Positions 1-8,848 of a stretch of DNA of 64,000 nucleotides are shown one piece after another (the first letter of the stretch is position 1; every line of letters starts with the position of its first letter). Under the pieces are notes generated by a model, which saw only the letters and a list, made by a program, of their open reading frames with translations, was not told the DNA's origin and did not search any database. The stretch is from Pelodictyon phaeoclathratiforme BU-1 (GTDB lineage: Bacteria; Bacteroidota; Chlorobiia; Chlorobiales; Chlorobiaceae), in contig NC_011060.1 of the NCBI RefSeq assembly GCF_000020645.1, positions 742,501 to 806,500 on the forward strand, given 5' to 3'. The position numbers and the translations under genes were made by a program.

Positions 1-982
1 CGCCATCGCTGGCCATAACCTGCAACGTATAGCTTTTAATAGATGATTCATAGTCGATACTTGCAGCTCCTGCTGCTGTAAGGTTTATCTGGCCTGTTGC
101 AGCATCAATGCTGAACAGTGCGTTACCGCTGCTATTGGCAGGTGCATTTACCAGGCTGAAGGTGATGGTGTTGCCATCTGCATCGGTCGCATCGGCATCA
201 GCGCCGATAATTGCACCGGAAACATGGTTTTCAGCCATAGTGACTATGGCATTGTCGACGGTAAGTGTTGGGTGGTAGTTATTTACTGCACGACCTTCCC
301 TATATCCATATGTCACATAATGTATTGTGGCAGCAAGAGTATCATTTCCGAATGCATTCCGCAAATCTTCATAGGATGCAAGATATGCCGCAGCATCGAA
401 AATCATTGTACGGCCCTCATTATATCCATATGCAATGAAATGCTTCGCTGCCGTGATGGCATCAGCATCAGTTATGCCATCAGCTCCAAGCCAATTCATC
501 AGGTCCGGGTTAGAGGCAAGATACTCCCATACATCAAAGGTGATGGTACGCTCTTCATCATATCCATATCCAATGAAATGCTTCGCTGCCGTGATGGCAT
601 CGGCATCGGTGACGCCATCAGCACGAAGCCAATTCATCAAGTCCGGGTTGGAGGCAAGATACTCCCATGCATTAAAGGTTATGGTACGTTCCTCATTATA
701 TCCATATCCAATGAAATGCTTAGCCGCAGTGATAGCATCGGCATCGGTGACGCCATCAGCACGAAGCCAATTCATCAAGTCCGGGTTGGAGGCAAGATAC
801 TCCCATGCATTAAAGGTTATGGTACGTCCTTCGCTAATTCCATGCTCAATGTAATGCCTCGTTGCCGTAGCCGAGTCAGCGTCTGTTACGCCATCAGCAC
901 GAAGCCATGTCATTAAATCGGTGTGGGAAGCAAGGTATTCCCAACTTGCAAGAGAGCCAGCAACCATTGATGGAGTAGCCAT
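1..982 (-). CDS. Large surface/adhesin-like protein, N-terminal part (runs off left edge)
   Basis: The reading frame opens at an ATG at 982 and stays open to the window edge, giving at least 327 residues. There is no obvious signal peptide. After about 13 residues come four copies of a 46-residue repeat (core WEYLASNPDL, then ADGVTDADAIT, then a GYGYNEERTITF-like end) and a fifth, more diverged copy (YLASYEDLRNAFG). The sequence then changes to a cadherin-like module with FSIDAATGQI and a later SYTLQVMASDG. Repeats of this YLAS-PDL type followed by cadherin or VCBS domains are known from very large, calcium-binding, often type I-secreted surface proteins. I infer a cell-surface or secreted adhesin; the missing C-terminus would hold the secretion signal. 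The upstream ribosome site is weak (AAGAAA), so an ATG five codons further in is an alternative start. Confidence 0.8.
   Translation of the reverse strand, partial: MATPSMVAGSLASWEYLASHTDLMTWLRADGVTDADSATATRHYIEHGISEGRTITFNAWEYLASNPDLMNWLRADGVTDADAITAAKHFIGYGYNEERTITFNAWEYLASNPDLMNWLRADGVTDADAITAAKHFIGYGYDEERTITFDVWEYLASNPDLMNWLGADGITDADAITAAKHFIAYGYNEGRTMIFDAAAYLASYEDLRNAFGNDTLAATIHYVTYGYREGRAVNNYHPTLTVDNAIVTMAENHVSGAIIGADADATDADGNTITFSLVNAPANSSGNALFSIDAATGQINLTAAGAASIDYESSIKSYTLQVMASDG
283..943 (-). repeat. Tandem 138-bp coding repeats (46-aa units)
   Basis: Five units lie end to end, starting at about 943, 805, 667, 529 and 391 on the minus strand. The middle three are nearly identical at the DNA level, which suggests recent duplication or gene conversion. 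The first is partly diverged. The last (391 to about 283) is strongly diverged and shorter. The repeat register matches the protein repeat exactly (138 bp = 46 codons). Confidence 0.85.
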
Positions 983-1168
983 ACTATTTCTTGATTAAAT
1001 GATTGATAATACGTGTTAACGCGGTAAACAATACGCCCATGTTACCTGTATTATATTTCATTACAAAGAAATAATTTGAATATTACATATTATATATGTC
1101 GTTTATATGTAAAAATTATGATAGTTCAGTGTGTGTATATAGTGGGATACGAAGCAAATCCACAAAAT

Positions 1169-2338
1169 TTACGCCTTCTGCAGCAATCCCTTGATTTCAG
1201 CCGTAAAAGAGGCCATGACGAGGAGCGGGCTGGCGTTGCGTTCGATGGCGCGGATGGCCTCTTCGGTGATGGTTGAGATTTGGAAGTAATCCGGGTTGGG
1301 GAAGTTTTTTGCAAAACGGTTGATGGCTTCGCTGATGTCGGGGTTATTCAGCTCCTGAAAGTCGGGGTTGATCCGGCGATGGTTGGCATCCTGAAAGAAG
1401 AGCAGGAGTGCGGCAAGAAAGAGGGTCAGGTCGCTGCGCGAGAGGTTTTTGGCGCTCTGCTCGCATGAGGTGATGGCTTCGTGAAAGCGGCTGGGGGTGA
1501 GTACCTGGCGCAGATAGTCGAGCGCCTGGTTACGGAGAAGAATGGTTGGCGTTTCTGATGAATCGTTGCTGCGGTTGTTGATGAGCTCCCAGGCAAGGCG
1601 AAGGTTGCCTCTTGAAAAGCTGACGATAAAGCTCAGCTCGGGTTCCTTGATCTCCGGACGGTTTTCCTGCAGCCAGAGTCGCAGCTCCTGGGGGGTAATG
1701 CGTGAAAACCTGACGGCCTGGCATCGTGAACGGATGGTGGGCAGCAGCGCTTCCGGTCTGGATGAGACAAGAATGAAAACCACGTGGGCGGGGGGCTCTT
1801 CGAGCAGCTTGAGGAGCTTGTTTGCCGCCGATGGGTGCAGTCGCTCAGCCTGTGAAATAATGAAGATCTTTTTGCTCCCCTCACTCGGCATAAACAGTGC
1901 CTTATGCTGCAGGGAGATAATCTGTTCGGTCAGAATGCCCATGGAGCGCTCCATGGCGGGGGAGAGGTAGGGGTTCTCTTTTTTTTGTTCGAGCAGGGCA
2001 TCATAGCGTTCTTTGGCATCGGTAAAACGCTTGTTCTCTTTTTTTGCGGAGTCTCCCGGATCAAGCAGGGCGGATTCTACCGGAAAAATATACTCCACAT
2101 TGGGATGCATGAACGACTGGATTTGCAGGCAGTCGGGGCATGTTCCGCATGAACCTTTGTGCACATCGGTTGCCGCATTCTGGCAGTTGAGCAGAGAGGC
2201 GATTTCGAAGGCTACCGACTCTTTCCCCGACCCGTCGGGGCCGGTGAAAAGGTAGGCATGAGCAAAACGTCCTGTTTCAAGTGCATTTTGCAGAACGCGG
2301 ATCTGCTGTTTTTGACCGATAATGTTTTTCCAGCTCAT
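1169..2338 (-). CDS. holB: DNA polymerase III delta-prime subunit
   Basis: This 389-residue clamp-loader subunit is an AAA+ protein that helps load the sliding clamp. It opens with SWKNIIGQ and HAYLFTGPDGSGKE, a Walker A loop at residues 33-39. A four-cysteine zinc module follows (Cys52, Cys64, Cys67, Cys70). The next conserved parts are the IFIISQAERLHPSAANKLLK block, LLEEPPAHVVFIL, and SRCQAVRF as sensor 1. Length fits the DnaX/HolB family. A tau/gamma subunit would be much longer. The gene ends 187 bases before the adhesin start on the same strand. Confidence 0.93.
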   Translation of the reverse strand: MSWKNIIGQKQQIRVLQNALETGRFAHAYLFTGPDGSGKESVAFEIASLLNCQNAATDVHKGSCGTCPDCLQIQSFMHPNVEYIFPVESALLDPGDSAKKENKRFTDAKERYDALLEQKKENPYLSPAMERSMGILTEQIISLQHKALFMPSEGSKKIFIISQAERLHPSAANKLLKLLEEPPAHVVFILVSSRPEALLPTIRSRCQAVRFSRITPQELRLWLQENRPEIKEPELSFIVSFSRGNLRLAWELINNRSNDSSETPTILLRNQALDYLRQVLTPSRFHEAITSCEQSAKNLSRSDLTLFLAALLLFFQDANHRRINPDFQELNNPDISEAINRFAKNFPNPDYFQISTITEEAIRAIERNASPLLVMASFTAEIKGLLQKA

Positions 2339-2355
2339 GCGAGATTTTGCCGTGC

Positions 2356-3267
2356 TCAGATAAAGGTTAGCCAGTTGTAGGGATCTTCACCGGTCTGGAC
2401 GATTTTAAGATAACTCGCCTGCAGGATTTCGGTAATCGGGCCCCGTTTTTCATTGCCGATCGGGTATTTATCGACGCTTCTGACTGGAGTGATTTCAGCC
2501 GCTGTGCCGGTCAGGAAGATCTCGTCAGCAATATAGAGCGCTTCCCTGGGAATCAGTGTTTCACGAACTTCGTAGCCATGCTCTTTTGCAATGTGCATGA
2601 TGGCGTAACGGGTAAAGCCGGGAAGTATTGACTGACCCGACATGGGGGTATAGATGATGCCATCCCGAACGACAAAAATGTTTTCGCCGCTTCCTTCGGA
2701 AACATAACCGTTCACATCGAGTGCAAGCCCTTCTGCATAGTCGTCCATCAGCGCTTCCATTTTGATGAGCTGGGAGTTCAGGTAATTGCCACCCGCTTTT
2801 GCCCATGCCGGAAGGGTGTTGGGGGCCGGGCGGTTCCACGAGGAGACGCGGACGTCAACACCGGTTTCAAGCACATCTTCTCCCAGATAGGTTCCCCACT
2901 CCCAGGTAGCAATGGCGACCTCAATGGAGGCACGGTGCGGGTTGACTCCCAGAGCTCCCTGCCCGCGATAGACCAGCGGACGGATGTAGCATGATTTGTG
3001 ATTGTTGGCCTGGATGGTGCTGATGATGGCCTCTTTCAGCTCTTTTTCGGAGTATGGAATTTCAATACGGTATATTTTAGCCGAGTCTCTGAGGCGTTTG
3101 ATATGTTCGTCGAGAAAAAGAATTGCTGAACCCTTCAGGGTTTCATAGCAGCGGATTCCTTCAAAGAGAGATGAACCGTAATGGACAACATGGGACAGAA
3201 TGTGGATTTTCGCGTCAATCCAGTCAATCAGTTCGCCGTTCATCCAGATTTTAGCAGACTTGTTCAT
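2356..3267 (-). CDS. ilvE: Branched-chain amino acid aminotransferase
   Basis: This fold-type IV PLP aminotransferase makes or degrades Val, Leu and Ile. I chose the ATG at 3267 (MNKSAKIWMNGE), which gives 303 residues, the normal size. The longer open frame runs into the upstream pfk gene and its terminator and is not credible. Visible family signatures are HYGSSLFEGIRCYE, the PLP-lysine block AKAGGNYLNSQL, EGSGENIFVVRDG, SILPGFTRYAI and FLTGTAAEITPV. It lies 17 bases upstream of holB on the same strand, so the two may be co-transcribed. Confidence 0.95.
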   Translation of the reverse strand: MNKSAKIWMNGELIDWIDAKIHILSHVVHYGSSLFEGIRCYETLKGSAILFLDEHIKRLRDSAKIYRIEIPYSEKELKEAIISTIQANNHKSCYIRPLVYRGQGALGVNPHRASIEVAIATWEWGTYLGEDVLETGVDVRVSSWNRPAPNTLPAWAKAGGNYLNSQLIKMEALMDDYAEGLALDVNGYVSEGSGENIFVVRDGIIYTPMSGQSILPGFTRYAIMHIAKEHGYEVRETLIPREALYIADEIFLTGTAAEITPVRSVDKYPIGNEKRGPITEILQASYLKIVQTGEDPYNWLTFI

Positions 3268-3320
3268 GGTGCAGGCATTGGGTGTTAATGGCATTAGCAG
3301 GAGCAAACTCCAAGATATAA

Positions 3321-3346
3321 AAACCCCGCGTTCTGTTGCGGGGTTT
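3321..3346 (-). terminator. Rho-independent terminator after pfk
   Basis: A 9-bp perfect stem (AAACCCCGC / GCGGGGTTT) with an 8-base loop lies between the pfk stop (3371) and the ilvE start (3267). Read on the minus strand it is followed by TTTTTATA, so it fits termination of pfk transcription. Confidence 0.85.
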
Positions 3347-3370
3347 TTTATGTCCGAAATCGTGAAAAGG

Positions 3371-4576
3371 TCAGTAGATTCTTTCGTAAACGCCTTCGAC
3401 TTCACGCAGAATCGGTTCGTAGGCGCTGGCCTTTCTGCCGAAACAGATGCCGAGTGACTCGTACAAGGCGACCTGATCGAGATCAACATGGCGTTGCACA
3501 ATCGCCTTGCTTGATTCAATGAACTCTACTTTACGTCCCTTGACCTTGGAGATGGTGACGCCGGTTTTGCCATCGAGCAGGAGCAGTATGGCTGCTGCAC
3601 CGGCTTCAAAACCGAAGTTGATGTCGTATGCTGAAGAGTTGCCTGAACGGACAAGGTGGCCGGGATGAATTTCACGTACTTCCGGAATTTCATAGACACC
3701 TTCAACGAACATGCCGGTCTCTTTCATGAAAATTGGCATGGCCGGGTCAGCTTTCATTCTTTTCTGAATCTGCTGGCAGGTAAATTTCCCCGCTCCGGCG
3801 AGTTTTTTGTGACCGAATGCATCAATGCCTGCGGACTCATCGACAATATCACTGCCGTCAGCATTTTTCAGTCCCTCTGCAACAACAATGGTATAGGTTC
3901 CGCTGTGGACATCGCTCTCCCTGATTCTGCGGGTAAAGCGCTCTGCGAGGTGTTCGTAAACAATATCCCAGTTTGCCGGAATCTCGGGTATGAGAATACA
4001 GTCAGCTTCAGCCGCTACACCGCTGCGGAAGGCCGTATGGCCTGCATAACGGCCGAATACTTCCGTGACCAGAACCCTGTTGTGGGTTTTACCCGTCGTT
4101 TTAAGGTCATGCACAAATTGTGCGATGCGGTTGATGGTTGAGTCGGCGCCGACCGAATAGGTCTGGAGGTCGAGATCCATGGTTTTCGGTGCATGGATGC
4201 ACTGAATGCCCTGCTGGTTTAAATCGACCATGACGCTGCCTGAATCGTCTCCTCCACTGATAACAAGTGCATCAATGTCGAATTTTTTCATACCGGCCTT
4301 GATGCGGTTGTATTTTTCAGGATTGCTAATCGCCTTGATCTTGACTCTCGAATGACCTGCTTCGGAGCCGGCAAAACTTGCGTCAAACCGGTCGAGCCGA
4401 ACCTGGTCGAGCCGGACAATGCTCTCCTGGTCGACGAGGTTGTACAAACCGGCATAGCCGTTAGGAATGATATAAAGTTCCAGCCCTTTTGAGAGAGCCA
4501 TCATTGCTGCGCCTTTCAGCACCGCATTAAGTCCGCCGCAATCCCCACCGCTTGTGAGGATACCAATTTTTTTCAC
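3371..4576 (-). CDS. 6-phosphofructokinase, pyrophosphate-type signature
   Basis: A 401-residue phosphofructokinase acting at the fructose-6-phosphate step. The N-terminus ILTSGGDCGGLNAV forms the phosphate-binding loop. The phosphoryl-donor motif is ISGGDDSGS: ATP enzymes have GGDGS, while an Asp here marks PPi enzymes. The catalytic region reads PKTMDLDL: a Lys after Pro is again typical of PPi-dependent enzymes (PKTIDND), whereas ATP enzymes have PGTIDND. Two independent residues therefore suggest PPi as donor, which would make the step reversible. The usual Asn of the D-N-D motif is Leu here, which is unusual. Later blocks are EVFGRYAGH and EIPEVREIHPGHLVRSG. It has its own terminator and is divergent from the downstream permease. 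Confidence 0.9.
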   Translation of the reverse strand: MKKIGILTSGGDCGGLNAVLKGAAMMALSKGLELYIIPNGYAGLYNLVDQESIVRLDQVRLDRFDASFAGSEAGHSRVKIKAISNPEKYNRIKAGMKKFDIDALVISGGDDSGSVMVDLNQQGIQCIHAPKTMDLDLQTYSVGADSTINRIAQFVHDLKTTGKTHNRVLVTEVFGRYAGHTAFRSGVAAEADCILIPEIPANWDIVYEHLAERFTRRIRESDVHSGTYTIVVAEGLKNADGSDIVDESAGIDAFGHKKLAGAGKFTCQQIQKRMKADPAMPIFMKETGMFVEGVYEIPEVREIHPGHLVRSGNSSAYDINFGFEAGAAAILLLLDGKTGVTISKVKGRKVEFIESSKAIVQRHVDLDQVALYESLGICFGRKASAYEPILREVEGVYERIY

Positions 4577-4760
4577 AGTTATGCTCTCCTATTTCAATGC
4601 CAAGGTTAGTATTTAATGGTCAAATTTATTTATTTGTCGGGGGGTAACCTTTCCCGCTTCGTGCAGTCAAGATAGATTTTTTGTGTCATTTTTCCACGAC
4701 AAGTCTAAAAATTTAATAACAGACCGTGTGTCAGAAGATGACTGAACTATACATGTTTTC

Positions 4761-6035
4761 ATGAACTACAGAGATCAGGCGAGGATAGCTTTTGTGCATT
4801 TACGGGAGAGAAAACGCCAGACACTCCTTACGGCTCTTGGTGTTGCCGTTGGCTCGGCTATGCTGGTGACCACTATTGCCGTATCACGGGGCTCCTCATC
4901 AAACGTGGTGGCCAAGGTTATTGATACGGCGCCGCATGTGGTGATCAGCGCAGAAAGGGTCGTGCCGCTGGTGCCTGACAACATCATTGGGCAGCATGGG
5001 GTCATGGTTTCGATGGTGACGAAAAATATCAATCTGGATGAACAGGAGGTAATCAAGAACTATAGCGAGGTTATTGAGAGCATCAAGCCGGTCAAGGAGC
5101 TTCAGAGCATCTCTCCTTTCGTGCTCAGTAAAGTGATTGCCCGCAACAAAACCCGCTTTACTCCCTGTATTGCCCGGGGTGTCGTACCCCGTCTTGAGGC
5201 TGAGATAGCGGGGTTAAAGAAGAACCTGATTGAGAAAAATGCCCTTGATGAGCTGGCCGCTACACCGAATGGTGTGCTTGTCGGTGATCTTCTTGCAAAG
5301 AAACTGAATGTCGGTTATCGCGACAGAATTGTGCTTGTGACAAAAAACAGCGAAGAGTTCCCTGTAACGCTAGTGGGACGTTTCAGCAGCGGTTTTAATG
5401 CAAAGGATGAACGGGAGGCTTATGTCAATCTCCCTTTTGCCCAGAGGATGGAGGGGATTGCCTCCAACTCAGTGAGTGGCGTCGGACTGAGAACGGCGCA
5501 CGTTGAGCGTGCCCAGGAGACCTCCGACAGAGTGGAAGCGCTCAGTGGCTATAAAAGCGAGAGTTGGGATGAAACCAACCGGAATGTTATTGAGTTTTAC
5601 AACCGCAACGGACTGATTACTCTGGTTCTTGTCGGGTTTGTTTTTATTGTGGCGGGTCTTGGTGTCTCATCTGTCATGACGACAGTTATTTTGCAGAAAG
5701 TCAAGGATATTGCCATCATGCGTTCCATGGGTATGCCGGCGGGGAACATCATGCGCATTTTCATGCTCGAAGGGTTTATGATTGGCCTCCTCGGAGTACT
5801 CATCGGCAGTCCTGCCGGCCATCTCATCTGCAAGCTTGTTGCCTCCATCCGTTTCGAGGCAAGCACGGCAGGAGTGCTGAAAAGTGACCGGATCAATCTT
5901 ATCGAAATGCCTGACGCTCATCTGATTGTGATCGTTTTTGGTATCCTCATTGCCGTGCTCTCCTCATGGAGCCCGGCAAGAAAGGCGACACGTTATGTTC
6001 CGGTCAGTATTCTCAGGGGTGAAGTCGGGGGTTAG
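4761..6035 (+). CDS. ABC transporter permease, FtsX/MacB family
   Basis: A 424-residue inner-membrane permease with the standard FtsX layout. One membrane helix lies near residues 22-42 (LLTALGVAVGSAMLVTTIAVS). A large periplasmic domain spans about 45-275. Three C-terminal helices follow near 283-310, 333-358 and 385-405. The sequence VILQKVKDIAIMRSMGMPAGNIMRIF is the cytoplasmic coupling segment of the family. No ATPase gene is adjacent, so its partner must be encoded elsewhere. Function could be lipoprotein release (LolC/E-like) or export (DevC/MacB-like); the sequence alone does not decide. Its last 4 bases overlap the convergent ispF. Confidence 0.85.
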   Translation: MNYRDQARIAFVHLRERKRQTLLTALGVAVGSAMLVTTIAVSRGSSSNVVAKVIDTAPHVVISAERVVPLVPDNIIGQHGVMVSMVTKNINLDEQEVIKNYSEVIESIKPVKELQSISPFVLSKVIARNKTRFTPCIARGVVPRLEAEIAGLKKNLIEKNALDELAATPNGVLVGDLLAKKLNVGYRDRIVLVTKNSEEFPVTLVGRFSSGFNAKDEREAYVNLPFAQRMEGIASNSVSGVGLRTAHVERAQETSDRVEALSGYKSESWDETNRNVIEFYNRNGLITLVLVGFVFIVAGLGVSSVMTTVILQKVKDIAIMRSMGMPAGNIMRIFMLEGFMIGLLGVLIGSPAGHLICKLVASIRFEASTAGVLKSDRINLIEMPDAHLIVIVFGILIAVLSSWSPARKATRYVPVSILRGEVGG

Positions 6036-6505
6036 AGCGAACGGATAATGCAGACGGCATGTGCCGCCGCTCCCTCTTCACGTCCGATGTAGCCCAGTTT
6101 TTCATTGGTGGTAGCTTTGACCGAGACCATTCCGATCTCAATATCGAGACAGCGTGCAATGTTTTTGCGCATCCCGGTAATGTAGGGGGCAATTTTGGGC
6201 TCTTCAAGAAGCAGCATGGCGTCGATGTTAACCGTCTGGTAACCATGCTTTTCAAGCAGCTTTCTGACCTGTTTAAGCAGAATCATGCTGTCGATATCCT
6301 TGAACTCCTGGCTTGTGTTGGGAAAGTGCAACCCGATGTCTCCCAGGGCTGCTGCACCAAGCAGGGCATCACTGACGGCATGAAGCAGAACATCGGCATC
6401 GCTGTGGCCGTCAAGTCCATTATGTCCGGGGATGTGAACGCCTCCGATCACAAGCTTTCGGCCCTCTGCAAAAGGGTGTACATCGATACCAATTCCAATA
6501 CGCAT
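6032..6505 (-). CDS. ispF: 2-C-methyl-D-erythritol 2,4-cyclodiphosphate synthase
   Basis: This enzyme of the MEP isoprenoid pathway releases CMP to form the cyclic diphosphate. The 157-residue length is typical. Metal ligands are visible in GIGIDVHPF (Asp and His) and in GHSDADVLLHAVSDALLG. Other signatures are LGDIGLHFPNT and ATTNEKLGYIGREEG near the C-terminus. It stands alone on the minus strand, converging with the ABC permease and divergent from the DUF4407 gene. Confidence 0.97.
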   Translation of the reverse strand: MRIGIGIDVHPFAEGRKLVIGGVHIPGHNGLDGHSDADVLLHAVSDALLGAAALGDIGLHFPNTSQEFKDIDSMILLKQVRKLLEKHGYQTVNIDAMLLLEEPKIAPYITGMRKNIARCLDIEIGMVSVKATTNEKLGYIGREEGAAAHAVCIIRSL

Positions 6506-6725
6506 GGCAAGAGGGGTTTAATAGGGTTAAAAATGCAGGCAACAAAGATAGAATAAATCATGGAAATATCAGAGCCGCATGTTGGCAGATCACTCTATGG
6601 AACAAACAGGTAAAAAGAGAGTGCTTTTCCTGATTGGTTGTTATGCTGTGGCAGGTTAACTTAACAGGGTATAGGGGTGAGAGTGTGGAAATTTTGTTAA
6701 CGCAGAAGGAATGGAGAGTACTTGC

Positions 6726-7838
6726 ATGACCTTTTCACGATTACAGCGTTTTTTCTGGATATGTGCCGGAACCCCGCTCGTTATGATTGAGAAATACCCG
6801 ACCGAATACAGCAAATATTCCGGTATCGGTGCAACGATTCTTTTTACTGCGCTTTTCGCCGGTTTGTCGGGTGGGTATGCACTCTATTTTGTTTTTGCCG
6901 GTAGTCCTTTTGCTGAATTATGGTCTGTGCTGTTTGGACTTCTCTGGGGTCTGGCAATTTTCAATCTTGATCGCTATATCGTTTCAAGTATCAAAAAGAG
7001 TTCGAAAGGGCTGAAACAATTTTATCAGGCCTCCCCGAGGCTGGTTTTTGCGGTGCTTATTGCTCTTGTCATTGCTCGTCCACTGGAGTTGAAAATATTC
7101 GACAAGGAGATTCATGAACAGTTAAGGGCACGCTATCTTTCTGACCAGAAAGAGCGGATAGCCAAAGTACAGGACTCTTTTCGGCAGAAATATGCTCTTG
7201 AACTTGCCCAGATCAAAACGTACCAGGAGGAGTATGACGGGCTGAGCCATGAGGTAAATCGTCTGCGTGAGGAGCTGAAGGAGGAGGTGTTTGGTTCCCG
7301 AACCTCTACAACGTCCGGTGTTGAGGGATATGGCACCTATGCCAAAAACAAGGAGCAGGTTGTGATGGTTAAACAGGCACGCATTGAATTTCTTGCCAGT
7401 AAACTTGCCTCTCTTCAGGAGTTCATGAACCAGCAGAAAGCTGTAGAGGGGATCAATAATCAGATGATGCTGAGCGATGAACTGCTCGACAGGAAAGCCG
7501 CTCATGCCGGTTTTGCCGACCGAAACTGGGCGCTGGGCGAGCTTACCCATTCGTCGAACGATGTGAGTCGCTCTTCTGCCGACGCCATTTTTTTTATTAC
7601 CCTGCTTTTTATTGCCTTCGAATGCGCACCGCTGATTGTCAAGCTGTTGTCTGACGTTGGGCCTTCGGATGTTGATATTCGGGAATCGGAATCCCGTATT
7701 ATCGCACAGCTTGTCAATCCATCCCTCTTTTCCCGCAATCGCCTTAATCGGGAGTACCGACGCCCGACTTCAAAAATCACCGTACCGCGTACAAAGAGAT
7801 ATTTTTCGAATAAAAGGGGAGCTGGACGACAGGGTTAA
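6726..7838 (+). CDS. DUF4407 multi-pass membrane protein
   Basis: A 370-residue membrane protein. Two helix pairs lie in the N-terminal third (ATILFTALFAGLSGGYALYF, then FGLLWGLAIFNLDRYIVSS, then LVFAVLIALVIARPLEL). A long charged, probably coiled-coil region spans about 135-260. Another helix follows (DAIFFITLLFIAFECAPLIVK). The order and the NLDRYIV segment match the DUF4407 family, whose function is unknown. I place the start at the ATG at 6726 because GGAGAG sits 7 bases before it. The ATG at 6711 has its purine stretch directly abutting the start codon. The end overlaps the convergent pyrD by 4 bases. Confidence 0.8.
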   Translation: MTFSRLQRFFWICAGTPLVMIEKYPTEYSKYSGIGATILFTALFAGLSGGYALYFVFAGSPFAELWSVLFGLLWGLAIFNLDRYIVSSIKKSSKGLKQFYQASPRLVFAVLIALVIARPLELKIFDKEIHEQLRARYLSDQKERIAKVQDSFRQKYALELAQIKTYQEEYDGLSHEVNRLREELKEEVFGSRTSTTSGVEGYGTYAKNKEQVVMVKQARIEFLASKLASLQEFMNQQKAVEGINNQMMLSDELLDRKAAHAGFADRNWALGELTHSSNDVSRSSADAIFFITLLFIAFECAPLIVKLLSDVGPSDVDIRESESRIIAQLVNPSLFSRNRLNREYRRPTSKITVPRTKRYFSNKRGAGRQG

Positions 7839-8758
7839 TCGACAAGAAGACTCCCGCTGTACTCTCTCAGAGAAGGGGCTCCCGGAGTTGAAAAGTACTG
7901 TTCAATAGCCGTGGCGATCTTTTCGCCGATGTCAGGGTAGACGAAATTCATGGTTCCAATCTGTATGGCCCTTGACCCTGCAAGAAGGAACTCCATGGCA
8001 TCCTCAAAGCTTGCAATACCACCCATGCCAACAAGTGGAATGGTTACGGCGTTGTAAACCTCCCATACTTTTGCAAGGGCAATCGGTTTGATAGCCGGTC
8101 CTGAAAGTCCTCCGGTGATGTTTTTCAACAACGGCCTTCGGGTCTTAGAGTTGATTGCCATGCCAACTACCGTATTGATGAGAGAGAGGGAGTCTGCACC
8201 AGCCTCTTCTGCCGCAAGGGCGATCGAGCTAATAGAGGTGACGTTCGGCGTCAGTTTGATCATGAGATGCCGGTTGGTGATCCTGCGCAGTTCCGAGACA
8301 ATCTCAAAGGTTGCATCCCGGCTTACCCCCATAATCATACACTCTCCCTTGACGTTCGGGCAGGAGAGGTTGATTTCATAGCCATTCAGCCCATCGACTT
8401 CGTCAAGTCGTGATACCACTTCGCAGTAATCGTCGATTGAACGCCCCGCAATATTGACGATTACGGCCGTCTTGAGCTGGCGGAGAAAGGGGACTTTTTC
8501 TGTTATGAACCTCTCTACCCCTACATTGGCCAATCCGATTGCATTGATCATGCCTGATGGCGTTTCAGCAATGCGCTGCGGGGGATTGCCCATTCTTGGT
8601 TCGAGGGAAATTGCTTTGGTTACGATACCACCGATTTTGGAAAGATCGCAGAGTTGACTGAGTTCTTCGCCGTATGAGACGGTGCCTGAGGCAAGAAGTA
8701 CCGGTGATTGCAGATCAAGTCCTCTGCCGAGAGAGAGTGCAGTTTGGTGTTGGCTCAT
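7835..8758 (-). CDS. pyrD: Dihydroorotate dehydrogenase, class 1B catalytic subunit
   Basis: This enzyme oxidises dihydroorotate to orotate in pyrimidine synthesis using FMN. The 307-residue length and lack of an N-terminal membrane helix fit the soluble class 1 enzymes. The active-site base is the Cys in EINLSCPNVKG, as in class 1. Class 2 enzymes have Ser. FMN/phosphate-binding sequences LMIKLTPNV, NTVVGMAI, GGLSGPAIKP, GMGGI and GSRAIQIGT are present. Class 1B enzymes work with a PyrK electron-transfer subunit. None is adjacent here, so the 1B assignment rests on sequence flavour only. Confidence 0.93.
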   Translation of the reverse strand: MSQHQTALSLGRGLDLQSPVLLASGTVSYGEELSQLCDLSKIGGIVTKAISLEPRMGNPPQRIAETPSGMINAIGLANVGVERFITEKVPFLRQLKTAVIVNIAGRSIDDYCEVVSRLDEVDGLNGYEINLSCPNVKGECMIMGVSRDATFEIVSELRRITNRHLMIKLTPNVTSISSIALAAEEAGADSLSLINTVVGMAINSKTRRPLLKNITGGLSGPAIKPIALAKVWEVYNAVTIPLVGMGGIASFEDAMEFLLAGSRAIQIGTMNFVYPDIGEKIATAIEQYFSTPGAPSLREYSGSLLVD

Positions 8759-8848
8759 GGTATAGCGATGCTTGACCGGGATGGGAACAATTCTACTCCT
8801 GACCGGCGTTTGCCAGCCAGGAATAAAAAGGGGATGCAGATCTTCTTA

